From: Populus alba
Taxonomy: Eukaryota; Streptophyta; Magnoliopsida; Malpighiales; Salicaceae
Reading direction: 5' to 3'
DNA length: 64,000 bases
Assembly (NCBI RefSeq): GCF_005239225.2
Contig: NC_133295.1
Span: forward strand, 5,394,001-5,458,000
In this document: piece after piece, positions 37,033 to 49,764 of the stretch
Numbering within the stretch: the stretch's first letter is position 1
Layout of the letters: each line of letters begins with the position of its first letter
Notes under the pieces: model-generated
The model's input: the letters and a program-made list of their open reading frames with translations, nothing else
Database searches by the model: none
What the model was told of the DNA's origin: nothing
Made by a program: the position numbers and the translations under genes

Positions 37033-37040
37033 TATTTATA
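37033..37040 (-). promoter_or_regulatory. TATA box of the reticulon gene
   Basis: Minus-strand TATAAATA in ACCTATAAATAAGC, about 115 bases upstream of the ATG at 36918, with the transcription start expected near 37005. Confidence 0.6.
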
Positions 37041-37049
37041 GGTACGCAT

Positions 37050-39880
37050 GATAGAAGTGGTTCTAAGCTTAGCGGTAAAGTAAGGTGGACATAAACAAGT
37101 AAGGTATGGCTTGGAGCTTAATTGGCCTTGAAGGTTTCTTTGCATGGAAGCTACTCCTATTAACAAAGGGAAGTTTTTTTTTTTTTTTTTCCATCATGTT
37201 ACTAGAATCTGCTATAACTCGCAAAGAAGAATATCAGTTTTTGGCTGCAAGGGCATTCAGCTCGTATTAAGAGAAAACCCAAAACAAATGGGAAAAGTGC
37301 TTTAGAAATGTCTTGATTTACTTAGATTGAAATAAAAATGTACTATTTTATTATTTTTTTTTGGGTAAAAATAACTGTTTATCAAACATCTTTTTATATC
37401 ATCCATTGGTCATTTTATATTTTATTAGAGTTATCTCGTTTTTTTACATTAAAAAAAAACTTATGTATGGGAAAAATACTTTAGAAAAGTCTTGATTTAC
37501 TATGGATTGAAATAGTAAAATTATTATTTTATTTTAAAAAAAAAAAAACTAAATTGTATATTAGGGGTATGTGATCGAGTCTTTTCATATGGTTCATCAA
37601 TCATTTTAGATTTGATTGGAGGCATCTCGGTTTTTTTATGTTTTTTCTCACAATACAATCACTTAATTACCCTTAAAAATAAAAAATTATTAATCTTGGG
37701 TCTAGAGGCTTTTTCATATTTTTAATTTTTTAAGAATGGTCAAATGGCTTGAAAACTATTAAAAGATGAATTTTCTTGAGCTTACGTTCAGGGGCATTGT
37801 TGTATTTTCATATGGATATTTTTGTTATTATGAGGTTAGTTTAGAGGTAATTTTATAATTTTATAAATCTAAATATTATTAAAAAAAAGTTGTTGATATG
37901 TATGTTACACACATCAATATTTAGACCGCCCCTTATGCCCTTTGAGCAATGCGTGTGAGGCTATCTTCTGATAAAACATCACATTTCATGGTGATAATTG
38001 AATCGTCATGGCTCCTTTCCGTGAAGAGGCAACGCATGTGGCCAATGACAATTCAGTTTAGCACTAGTGACCTCCTTGACTTTCATGTTTGCCCCTTCAA
38101 AATATCAAATTAGCCTTTCAATTTGTTATTAATTTAGATTTGTTTTTTTTTTAAATTACTATTTATTTTGTTTGGAATAATTTATAAATTTGAAATTGTT
38201 TCTCAATTTCATCTCCTTTCAATTTTTTTATTTTTCAAGTTTGGTTCTCATTCTTTTAATTACTATATGTTTTATTTGATATAATTTTTAAAATTAAAAT
38301 TTTTACAATTTCATCCTCCTTAAGTATTTTTCCTATCAAATTCGATCCTTATTCTTTTGATTATAATTTTTTTCACTTTGAATTTTTTTTTTTATGATCG
38401 CATCATTCAACATTAAATTAATTGGAAATTAAGCTTTTTGATTGAGTTTTAGTTTAGGATTTCACGGGTTGTGAATTTTAGAGATTAATTCGGATTTAGG
38501 AGATTCACTTGTTTTTTTTTTTTTCTCCTTTTTTTAAGCTCATGTTTTTTTTTAAGTTTTAGACTTCAATATTTATTTAATTAGAGATTGAACTGTGTTA
38601 TTTTTATTTGTTTGTTTCTATAGAATGTTTTTCTAATTTTAATAATCTCTCATGTTATCTCGGTTATTGTTATTTGTCATTTTTTATTGAATTTACTTTG
38701 ACATATCTTTTAAATTGATTTTTTTTATTTAATCCTTCAACATTATATTAGTTGAAAATTAAATTTCTTTTCTAATTCTATCCTTTTTGATATTAGATTT
38801 TGTAATTTTCGTTAATTTTTTTTCTATTCATTTATTCTAGTCTCATCACTTATATTGCGGCTTTGATGGGTTAGTCTAGAGCGACTCAGGGTTTTTAAGA
38901 TTGTTTTTTAAGATTTTTTTTTTTACATTTTATCATTCGATATCGAGTTGTTCTTGAATTAAACTTCATAATCTTTTTTAATTTGTTTTCTATTGAGTTA
39001 CCTTATTTACTAGATCCAAGTCATTTACTAGATTCAAATCACATATGATTGGCTTGCCTGGTTTATTAGTTATTTTTAATTTTTTTCTATTGGCTGATAT
39101 GTCTTGCATATTTCAAATGATTTATTAGGTTAACTAATATCATTTTTTTTTTTTGTCTTGGTGACTTTTTTTTGCAAGTTTCTATAATTTTTTATTTATT
39201 TAAATTAGTTCATGAACTGTTTTTATTTATTTATTTATTTATTACGTGATTAGATTATATTTAATTTTTTTTTTTCTCAATTGAATCTACAATGCAAGTC
39301 ATATTTTCTTTTTTCTATTGGCTGTAGCGTTTTCTTTCTAACCAATAAAAAAAACACCGGCGCGGGCCTAAAGGCCCTAAACAATTGCCGAAACATTTTA
39401 TAGCCTAACCAAAGCTTATCAAAGAGCACCTGCATTCCTAGATTCTGTATGATGGATCTCAATATGAACAAAAAAATCGCAAATAATAAAATTGAATTCA
39501 TACCTCATGCCATTGTTTTTTCTTAATTCCTTTGAGCTTAGAAGGTCGGTCCATGGAATCTTGAACGAACTATATCATGGGATAATCCTCTCTTTTCTAA
39601 TTCATTTCTATAAGAACAATTTAATCTTTAATTGGGTATAATACGATGCTAATTTATTAAATTGAGAGGTAACATCAAGGAATCGAAAACTTGAAGGACT
39701 AAAGTGAAATGATTTCTAAACAATAAACACTTAAGAAAATTTTATGCAACAGAACAGAAAATTAAAACAAACAGATGAACCAACGACAAAAAGAAGGAAC
39801 AAAGATAGAGCAGCAAGCAGCAAAAAATAAGGTTTCTTGAATTAAAAAAAAAAAAAACCACCAACTCAGCTTTCTCTTCA
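37050..39880. other. intergenic, T-rich dispersed repeat
   Basis: 37260-37560 contains two similar copies of GGGAAAAGTGCTTTAGAAATGTCTTGATTTACT (about 37289 and 37467), an internal direct repeat. 38080-39270 is a T-rich block with phrases such as TTTCAATTTGTTATTAATTT and TTTTTCTATTG, resembling family B in the opposite orientation. No gene recognised. 39700-39890 is the likely promoter and leader of the epimerase gene; no clear TATA box. Confidence 0.4.
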
Positions 39881-39909
39881 ACATCAAACACTTTGAAGTT
39901 TGAACAGCA

Positions 39910-40032
39910 ATGGTTGATCCTCCTATTCGTCTTTCAAAATCTAATCAAAACCTCCCAAAATCTGCAAATGCTTTCAATTGGGTCTCTCTGTCTCTCTCTC
40001 AGAACTCCTCCAAAACCTCTAAAACCCTCTAA
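39910..40032 (+). promoter_or_regulatory. upstream ORF overlapping the epimerase start
   Basis: ATG in strong context (GCAATGG) opens a 40-codon frame beginning MVDPPIRLSKSNQN and stopping at TAA 40030-40032. It overlaps the first in-frame epimerase ATG (39968, weak context CAAATGC) in another frame and ends 40 bases before the in-frame ATG at 40073 (strong context GCAATGG). If transcribed, it would be expected to favour initiation at 40073. Confidence 0.45.
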
Positions 40033-42650
40033 AACCCCTAAACCCATTCGCAAGCTTTATGCAACTAAAGCAATGGCTGGATCAAACCCCAAAAAATTTT
40101 CAACCTTTGAGTTTAGGGATTTGATGGAGACTTTTGCGGTAGATGTTAAGAGGGCAGAAAATAGGCCATTGAATGTGCCATTGATTGCACCTTTTACAAT
40201 AGCTTCATCAAGGCTTGACAAAGTGGAGAACGTGGCAATTAGGATTGAATTGAGTGATGGTTGTGTGGGGTGGGGTGAGGCACCGATATTGCCATTTGTT
40301 ACTGCAGAGGATCAGTCCACTGCTATGATTAAGGCTAGAGAGGCTTGTGAGTTGCTGAAGAACAGTTCATCGATGAAGTTGGGCTTGGTTTTGGAGAGAG
40401 TTTCTGAGATTCTTCCCGGACATGAGTTTGCTTCTGTGAGTAGAATTCAGGGTTTTAGTTGTTTTTTCTCTTGGGTATTTGGGATTTGAACTACTTGTGC
40501 TTTTTTTTATTTATATTTTTTATCATTGGTTATTTATGGTTTTGTTAATTTGGTGACTGCTTGTTTTATTGAGTCTTTTAATTATGATGTGGACTCTATG
40601 GTTTCCTGATTTTTTTTTTTTTTTATGTTGGGTTTATGTGATGTCTTTGTTAATCTATGAAAAAAAAAAAAAAAATTTAAAATACAAATATGTGGTTAAA
40701 TTGAGACTAAATAATGCTAGGTTATTGGTGAAACTTCCCGAGTATTTTTATGGACATTCCATATCTGAAATAATCATCTCCTTGTGCTGAAAATTCCCAA
40801 CATTTGAGAAAAGTTATAGAGGCTGGAACTGTAGTACATGAGGAGCATAATTAATGATACCTGTGTACTCGTATTAAGTTTGGTTAAACATCCAACGGAT
40901 ATGTGAAGCATGTCTGCAAATTACACTTGATAACAGTCTGGTAGAAACTGTCATTTCTGTTTTATCTGCTAGAACCTTCATTTTTAAGATAAAAGGGATT
41001 TCTACTGATTATTGAACTTTCTTCTGCAATTGAAGGTTAGAGCAGGAGTCGAGATGGCATTGATTGATGCAGTGGCTAAAAGCATCAATGTACCTTTATG
41101 GATATTATTTGGTGGAGCTTCTGATAGCATAACAACTGATATAACAGTTCAGTTCACTTCTCGGTGATTATACCTTAATAGATGCTTATTCTTTTGGCTA
41201 TTAATGATTTCACCAATGTCCTTTCTTCCTTTTATAATACATTTCACTTCTAAAGCCATTTTGAGCTCATCTGAAAAGTGGGGAAGGGAGTGTTAAGTCT
41301 CCTGTTCCTGATTCTCTGGTTTACTTGATGTGTTGTGAAAGGGAGTGGTTTTTGTTGTTTTGGTGTGTGCAATACAGATCTTTGCTGCATCATGTCCATT
41401 TTGGAGCACATGCCAAATAGACTTGTACTGCAATTTGTGGCTTTGGCATGCTTAATGCATTTGCTATGAAATGTGGGCTTATACATATTACATATATGCA
41501 GATTCCAATTGTATCTTCTGCAGAAGCTGCTGAATTGGCTTCAAAGTATCAGAAACAAGGATTCCAAACTTTAAAGTTGAAGGTGGGAAAGAACCTTAGG
41601 AAGGACATAGAAGTTCTTCAAGCTATACGTGTGGTCCATCCTGATTGCTTATTTATCCTGGATGCTAATGAGGGTTATAAACCAGAGGAAGCTATTGAAG
41701 TTCTTGAAGAATTGCACAGTAATTACTTAGTGATGTTGACTTCTGTATGCTAGCTTATCAACTAACTAGATAAGAAGAGGAGATTATTGGATTATATCTG
41801 AACTCCCCCCTCACATATATAATTACAATTCATCTAATTTCAATTTCAAGAATTTAGGTTTCTCTGATTGGTGAAACTAATTTATATTATCTTGTTTCTT
41901 TCAGAAATGGGGGTAACTCCCATTCTTTTTGAACAACCAGTTCATAGAGATGATTGGGAAGGTCTTGGTCATGTTACTCATATTGCAAAAGGCAAATATG
42001 GGGTATCTGTTGCAGCTGATGAGAGTTGTCGTAGCTTAGTTGATGCAAAGAGAATAATAAAAGGAAATCTTGCAGATGTCATTAACATTAAGCTTGCTAA
42101 AGTTGGTGTTGTTGGGGGACTTGAAATTATTGAGGAGGCAAGGACATCAGGATTGGATCTGATGATTGGTGGAATGGTTGAGACCAGACTAGCCATGGGC
42201 TTTGCTGGTCATCTTGCTGCTGGCTTTGGCTGTTTCAAGTGAGAAATATGTGGTTATGATCCTTTGTTGAAAAAATTTACATATTAGTTTATTTTTTCCG
42301 AGCGACCATCTCTTCTGCTTCTTATTTTAGTTGCATGAGACTCAATTTTAAATACTTTCTTTTTGGTTGATTGAATTCCAAAACCTTTTATGAAGGTTCA
42401 TTGATTTGGACACACCCCTTTTACTGTCAGAAGATCCTGTCCTTGAGGGTTATGAAGGTACCTAACTTTTCAACTACATATGTGAATCATTTTGGTTTCT
42501 ATGTTATGCTTTTAATTGCTTGAAATTAATGTTTTTGATGGTGCTTTAATTTTTTTTCTTTTGATTTGTTCAGTATCGGGTGCTGTTTACAAATTCACAG
42601 ATGCTCAAGGGCATGCTGGTTTCCTTGACTGGGACAATGTTTTGTGGTAA
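39968..42650 (+). CDS. enolase-superfamily L-Ala-D/L-amino acid (dipeptide) epimerase, probable plastid form
   Basis: Exons 39968-40435, 41036-41146, 41502-41718, 41905-42238, 42396-42457 and 42574-42650 splice with GT-AG junctions and matched phases to 1,269 nt (422 aa plus TAA). Residues 1 to about 40 are Ser/Thr/Lys/Pro-rich and fit a plastid transit peptide. Then come the enolase N-terminal domain (IRIELSDGCVGWGEAP) and a barrel with all expected active-site residues: KLK (K218/K220), DANEGY (D247), FEQP (E275), ADES (D304) and NIKLAK (K328). IDLDTP (D380/D382) matches the DxD that binds the dipeptide amino end in bacterial Ala-Glu epimerases. The family epimerises L-Ala-D/L-Xaa dipeptides; the plant substrate is not established, to my knowledge. 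Met36 (40073) is an alternative start giving a form without the leader. Complete gene. Confidence 0.92.
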
Positions 42651-45600
42651 GTTTTATATTACCATCTTGACCCTCCAATTCACCTGAACAAAAGTGACAT
42701 ACTTTATCACTAATATTTAGAATGTTTTATACTTTGGAATATCAGTGAATCACATTATCATCCAGATAATGTTAAGAGGATGACGGTCAGTTATCTTTGT
42801 GTCCAATTTTACAGTTGTCTCTAATATTGCTGTGTTACATATCAGCTTTTGGCGAAATCTATCAAAATATGGATAGTTTTAGTTCCTTCAATGAAATTCT
42901 CTTAGAAGCAAGTGCCAGGTATATGATATAGATTCCTACACCACCTATTATCAACGAGCATGATTACTGGAAAATCAGCTAATTGGTTTCTCCTAAAATT
43001 AAAGAAATCTTCAATAAAACAACAAACAGCTTGGTATTGTAAACTAGATTCTCTAAAGTTTGCAATGCCAAAATTACATTTTTTTTTTGTTGATTTCTTT
43101 GGCATATAAAATTGCCTTCTCTTGAGTTGCATGTTGCCTTTTCTCACAGAGGCATTATTGCCTCAGCAAGAAAATGCTTGTGTGTGTATGCTTCGGGAAG
43201 CATCATAAGCTTTCAGGGATCATAATGCTAGTTATTGTATGTAAGGGCAAGCATTCTGTTAATTCATTTCAACTTTGAGTTATATGATTCATTTCGAAAA
43301 TTTCTGTATTGTTCATTTACAGAACTGGACCAAACACTGGGAAAGAGAACTTAAATTGTCTGAGCAGTTTGGTATTCAGTTTCTCTTGATAGCACAAAAA
43401 GTTATTTGAATACTTCTCACATCGGCCCTTGAATAGAATGAGTCATTTCCATGACTTTCTTTGCAGATATGTTACTTTGTTGCTTAACGGACAAATTGCA
43501 GAGAGAAAATTACATTTCAGAAAGAAAATGAAAAAGCCTGTGTTACACCTTCAGATTGCGATTTATGACTAATTTCCTTGGCTGTCTTTCGTCCTTTCGG
43601 GGGTTGGGATTAAAACGTGTAATTATCATTCTACTTCAAACCAAGATTCGTATTGTTGTTATTTAGAACTTAATCTAAATCAGGCATACAACTACTTATC
43701 AAATACATGGAACAACTTATGCATTACTTTCAAAATAGAAAATTTCCTAATATTAGTCTACTTGTAATAGAGCCTTAAGCTCATAATAATACCATTAAAT
43801 GGAGTGATTTATTCTTCTGGAAAAAAAATATCCATTTCTTGCAAGTTGCCGTCCTTGTTATTGGCATATCAAACCATATAACATGAGGGATGAAGTGGAA
43901 TTTTCATTTCTTTCTACGTGAACAGACCGAGAATAGACATTAGATTTTTTGAGTGCTAACCAAAGAGAACTGTAGAAAATAGAAGGGAACCGCATACGTA
44001 GTATAATTCCTTAAACTTAAAATCTACCTTCAAGGATGGTGATGGAGCAAATAATTTCACTAAATGAAAGGAAGGTGGAGGTACACATACAAAAGAGGTT
44101 CTCTCTCAGAATTCCAAACCCCACATATAACTAAATTTGCAAATTCTCTTTACTAGCTCTTCTGGTACAAAATGTTTTCCATCACTTTATGAGCCACTCT
44201 TCCAGAACAGAATTTCTGCTTTCTACCCTTTCATACTTGCAAGGTCATATGCTTGCTAAAACATAATATTTGTCAGTCTGTAGATGAGCTGTGCAAAAAG
44301 TTTCATGGATAGCTGGTAAAATTTCACTTCACATTCTAATGCATTTTTTATCCTTGAGCAAACCAAACATGCAGAAGAAATCCCGTCAAGTAATAGTAAT
44401 GGATGGTGGGTGATTAGTTGAGCAAACTAAACGCGAGTAGTCCATTTCAACTGATTTCTAGTACATACCTCGTCCGAATAATTACAAGAGTTGACTCTTT
44501 TATGGATGTCATTTTTTTGTCCATTTTCATGTGTATTTACTCTTATACTCTATGCATGCATATCACGCACAATTTGGTCATTGTCTCGTACTCTTTATGT
44601 TGTGGTGTTGGGGTTGTATTGGGGACCAGAAGCTGTACATGTTCTCTATGAATTCTCATGTGTTTGTGAGAAAAAATGTTCCTTCTTCCAGAAAAAATGG
44701 TTTGTTGCCAAACACTTAAAACTAAGATTTAGTGATTAGTGACTGAAAACTAGTGACCACACAGCAACCCTTAATAGAAACTCGGTCAAGGCCCTAGAGA
44801 ATAGGAAATTCCATGATTTTTGCAGTTGACAACTGTAAAATCTGTGGTATTTGTTAAAGTAAGCAAATCATTGTGAAATCCTTATCCTTATTCAGTAGAA
44901 ATTTTTGACTGAAGTTAGAAATGATATAAAGAGCTTTAGTGAACAGTGAACAAGCAAGCATGAAGATTTAAAGGTGAATGAGTTATGATTTTTAAGGACC
45001 CACGTAATGATTTCAAGCACTCTGATCCTTGACTCTGAGTGGACCTCATAATCCAAGTAGGACTGGCGAGGATTCATTAACACTCATCTGTCACTCTTTT
45101 ACTCTTATACATGGTAATAGTATCATAATACTCCACTATAGAATTGAACGGGATAATTAAAATTTTTCAGCATGCTTAGATATGATGACAAGTTGATAAA
45201 GCTTTTTGTCTTCTTTAAACCAGTCTTTATATGATATGCTATGGAGAAGGCAAATTTACTAACTTGGCAGGATACATCATGTTTACTTTAACCCCAATGC
45301 ATTAACCTAATGTTTAACTATGGGAGGAGGGTGTGTTCATTTGCCACCGAGACTTGATTAATGATTGGCCAAATATGTTTTTAATATCGTTTTTGTTCAG
45401 ATGGCTGTTTAACATCTTCCGAGCATGATCTTGTGGGGTGAGAAGTTTAAGTTTGGATTTTGCTCGGGAAATTTTTTTCTACAAGTGGGCTTGACTCCAT
45501 GTGTTGAGGTTGAAGCTATTGTCTCTCACTCTTTCATTTTTTTTCTCTGAAGAAGGATTAAGCATGCTTACCAAGACATAAAAGAAGGAAGACTGCCTTG

Positions 45601-46480
45601 GCCATGCCAATGTCTTGCACAACTCCGAGTGACAACTGATGAGCCTGGTAAGCGGGTGATTAGTGCAGTGAATACTTGTTCAACCACTGCATTTAACCTA
45701 AATGTTTAGTGATTTGCTAATAAAAGGTTCAAGTGTCTGTGATATACCTAATGAATTATTAAGCAATTATTGTTATTACACATGTTCAGAAGGATGAGTT
45801 TCTGAATACACCTCTCCCCTTGTGGTTGGTGTGATCTTCTTAGGTGAAAAGATATTTGATTGGCACTGCAAGCTAACATCCTTTTCTACAGATGGGTTCG
45901 ATTGAGATATGTAGAACTTAACCAGGTGCTAGCCCTCCAACATTTTAGGGTTTGTAAGTGGTCGCAATCACATATAAGGTTGATTGCAATATATTCGGAA
46001 GGGGTTTGGTGAATCATTTTTCTTTAGTAATTGCAAAAGATTTGCTTTGTCCTGTACCCGAAACATAGAAAACCCTTTATTCGTTTCAAGAAATCTGTGA
46101 TGAATCAGGTGCGTCTCAAATAAAAAGATAGCTCAGTGGCAAAAGCAGGCGCCTACCAAGGCCCAAGAGCGCATGCTTTAGGCTTACTAATTTGCACTCC
46201 TTTTACGAAACATCGTGATTCTTCTTGTTGACAAATTCCTACGACAATAGTTTACATCTTGGAATTTAGTTTAGACTAGCTACTAGCTATGGACTGTGTA
46301 ACACTATTGGTTTTGCAAATGTTTTTTTTTTTAAAAAAAAAAAATTGTGATTTGAGCGTTGATTGGGTTTTAATTTTATTTTAATTAGGCATTTAGAAAA
46401 AAGACAGTATAGCATATGGACAAAACTAAAAAAAAAAAAATAGAGATTGTGATAACTGGTGGATTTTTATTTCTTTTTAA
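42651..46480. other. long intergenic stretch without a recognisable gene
   Basis: The first few hundred bases are 3' UTR of the epimerase. The remainder has a base composition closer to gene space than the surrounding AT-rich spacers but no long ORF and no protein I recognise on either strand. It could hold a non-coding transcript; nothing specific supports that. Confidence 0.4.
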
Positions 46481-47425
46481 AAGGGGATAAATGATGTAGC
46501 ATGATTTTCAATTTATTAAATATGAAAAGATAAAATTGAGTGAAAAAAGTATCTAAAAAATCAATTTGAGTTAACTCGAGTTAGTATAATAAACTTGTAA
46601 CCTTATTAATCAGGGTTAAGTTAACCTGAGTTATCTTGCTAAATTAGTAGTTTAGTTCATGAGATCAGGATAACATGAAAAAAAAATGATAAAAATAAAA
46701 AGCTCATAATAAATAAATAAATGTCAACTTCTGTTAACTATTTAAACTCATGACTTAGATTATTAGACCAGAAGTATTCAATCTGAAAAACCATGAAATC
46801 TAATTCTCAATTAATTAAATGTTGAAGGATAAAATTGAAAAAGAATTTCAATTATACAAAACATTTTAAAAAGTAGCAATTCAAAAAATAATGATCAAAA
46901 CTAAAATGCCAAATAGATTTTATTTTTAATTGAAAGATGAAATTGAAAAGAAAAATCATTTTAAAAAATTAAAATAAAATGAGGATCAAAATTAAAATAA
47001 GAAATACAAACAAAATTTTCATTTAAGGGTGAAATTGAAAAGAAAATTAAATCCAACAAAAGGCCTAAAAAAATCAAAATAATAATGACCAAATTAAAAA
47101 AAAAATAGATGACAAATTGAGATTGAAGGATACAATTAAAAATAAATAAAACTTATAAAAAAGAGCCAAGAACAAAAAATTAAAATAAAAAGAATAAGGA
47201 CCAAGTTGAAATACCAATAACAAAGATGATTAAGCTGTAATTTTCAAGGGGGAGAGAGAAGAAAAAGAAGTAAGGCCCACTGACGATAAGCCACCTCATC
47301 ATTGTCAACATGTGTTGTACTATCAGGAAGAGGTCATATTGATGCTTCTAATGACACAACAGAAGAACATTTTTGGCTGTCGAGAGGCATCACATGCAAA
47401 ACTCCAATTGCATATACACCTCCCA
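46481..47425 (+). repeat. A-rich repeat family B, copy 2
   Basis: Shares with 33480-34900 the phrases GAGTTAACTCGAGTTAGTAT, CATGAGATCAGGATAACATG, AAATTGAAAAGAAAAAT and AAAAGAATAAGGACCAAGTT, and the end block near GCTTCTAATGACAC and CTATCAGGAAGAGG. Same orientation as copy 1. Non-coding. Confidence 0.55.
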
Positions 47426-47429
47426 CTTG

Positions 47430-49310
47430 TTGGTGTTGTCGACCTTTAGGTCATATATTATCATTTCATGTATTTTGATGATAACAATTAAATGAAAATG
47501 GATTAATAATATGCTTAGATGAGATTAAGTTTAAATAGTTCTATGTGAAGATCACATCAACATGCATAAGGAATTGAATGAAGAAATTCATCAACAAGTC
47601 CAAGATGCAAAGTAAGTGAAGACTTAGCTTTTAAGGATTCATTTTAATGCTTATTAAGACCACACAATGCAGTACTTTAGGTAAGGTGCGCTAGGGATAT
47701 TCATACATTTCCTAGTTACAGCCAGTCCATTATCCTAGAATTTCTGATAAGACCAATATATCCGGGTCTCCTAATAACCTTGAACCAAATAACTAGATGG
47801 TAACTTCTTGACCTTCACGTCGCGCATCAACATGCAATAATGTTAATAAAAGTGTTCAACATTTAATTCTTAATGATAAGACACCTATGAAGGACTACAA
47901 TGAAGAGATAAACAAAGATCAACCAAGCACAAACCATCAACAAGAAATGATAAATAACTCTTTTATGCCACCAAAAGAGTTAAGGTATATAAGCTCTCAT
48001 CCTCTCAAATTAATTATTGGTAATTCTTTTAAAGGAACTAAAACTAGAGTATCTCCTATGAACATTAACGAGTATTGTGCATTTGTTTCACATATAGGGA
48101 CCACATCCTTCAAAAAAGTAAAAAAAAAAAAAAATGTAAATAGAAACACAATGGGAAAAAAAAAATTTAGCCTTGTAAGATCAGCTAAACCAATTTGAAA
48201 TGAATGACATATGGGAGCTAGTTTGTAGGCCTAAAAATCAATCCATCATAGAAACACAATGGGTTTTGAGGAATTAAGTTGATGAACATGAACCATAATG
48301 AGAAAAAAAGTTAGACTAGTCGCAACAAGTTATATTAAATCAAGAAGATGGTATTGATTATGAAAAAACCTTTGTCCCTGTGGATAAACTAGAATCAATA
48401 AGAATACTTTTAGCTTTTACATGTCATATTAATTTTACACCTTTTCAAATGGATGTAAAAAGCACATTTTAAATGGTTTTATCATAGAAGATATATTGAT
48501 TGTAAAAATATATATTGATAATATTATATTTGGTGCTACTAATACATCTTTTTATAAGGAATTTGTAAAATACATGCAAGATGAATTTAAAATGAGCATG
48601 ATTAAGGAATTAAATTTCTTCATTGGATTGCAAATCAAACAAATAAAGGATAACATATTCATCAACTAAGGCAAGTACATTAAGAATCTACTAAAAAGAT
48701 TTATGATGGAACATGTCAAGGAAGCCGACACACCCATGAGACCATCAACAAAGCTTGATATGGATGAAAATGATAAAAATATAAACATCACCAAATATAA
48801 AGGTATGATTGGTTAACTATTATATTTAATCGCTAGTAGACCCGATATTATGTTTAGTGTTTGTCTATAGGCATGTTTTCAAGCATGTCCAAAGGAATCC
48901 CATAGTAGTGTAGTAAAACAAACTTTTCGATATTTGCATGATACAATCGACTTGAGGTTGTGGTATCCAAAAGAATGTGATTTGGATTTAATTATCTATT
49001 TAGATATGGATATTGCGGGATGTAAAATTGATAGAAAAAATATTAGTGGAACATATTATTTTATAGGATTATCACTAGTATTTTGAGCTAGCAGGAAACA
49101 AAACTCAGTAGTCCTATCAACAACTGAAGCAGAATGTATTGCAATGGGTAGTTGTTGTACTCAGATTTTATAGATGAGACATACCTTAGAAGACTTCAAA
49201 TTTAATTTTGACCATGTTTCTATTATGTGTGATAACATAAGTGCTATAAGTCTATCTGAAAACCCTATACAAAATCCACATTGCATGCATAAATATGATT
49301 GATATACATT
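47430..49310 (+). mobile_element. decayed Ty1/copia retrotransposon
   Basis: A possible LTR start with TGTTGGTGTTGTCGACC and TTTTGATGATAACAATT lies at about 47430-47495. From 47887 onward there are polyprotein pieces with stops: PKELRYISSHPLKLIIGNSF, a reverse-transcriptase piece at 48330-48470 (PFQMDVKS), then the YIDNIIFGAT catalytic block (48510-48545), FFIGLQIKQIKDNIF, LIASRPDIMFSVC, and an RNase H end with STTEAECIAMGSCC and SLSENPIQNP. The reverse-transcriptase region jumps from just after MDVKS to YIDN, so the central part is deleted. The motif set suggests the Sirevirus-like side of copia, but that is tentative. Non-functional. Confidence 0.85.
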
Positions 49311-49764
49311 TAATCGGTTCAAGTTTTACCGGGTTTGAAACTATCAAAACTAGTTTTTAAGCTGGACCGGTCAATTGCTTTAGCATATCAAATAAACCGG
49401 TTGATCGTTGTTCATTCATAATGAACACTTAAGAATTTTATAAGAACCGGTCAATTGAATGATATAGTTATTTGAACTAGTTGATTGCTTTAACCTCATA
49501 GTCGTTAGAATATATACATATATACATATATATATATATATTTCCAAAAGAAATTATATATTTATAGTCGTTAGAATGCCTATGAGGATATATATAGAAG
49601 TTATTTCAAACAAAAAAATCATGCACAGTTGATACTTGGTATTTGACATTCAAAACTAAAATTTAACGAACAAATTGAAAAAAAAGAAAAGAACAGTGAA
49701 TTCACGATAAAATACCAGAGGAAACACGTTATTGTATAGTTATCTGACCACAAGGTTTAGAGTT
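49311..49764. other. possible copia 3' LTR remnant plus (ATATAC)n
   Basis: GGACCGGTCAATTGCTTTAG, ATAAACCGGTTGATCG, GAACCGGTCAATTGAATG and GAACTAGTTGATTGC recur with irregular spacing, as in a decayed LTR. An ATACATATATACATATAT microsatellite lies at 49510-49545. Confidence 0.35.

Noticed and set aside
41978..42196. 72-codon minus-strand ORF
   Set aside because: Antisense shadow of an epimerase exon.
46120..46200. tRNA-like GATAGCTCAGTGGCAAAAGC
   Set aside because: It resembles a D-arm only; no acceptor stem, anticodon arm or TTCGA T-loop can be formed.
49311..49480. Repeated ACCGGTCAATTG motifs as a possible CRISPR-like array
   Set aside because: Spacing and sequence are irregular, the host is a plant, and the context is a decayed LTR.
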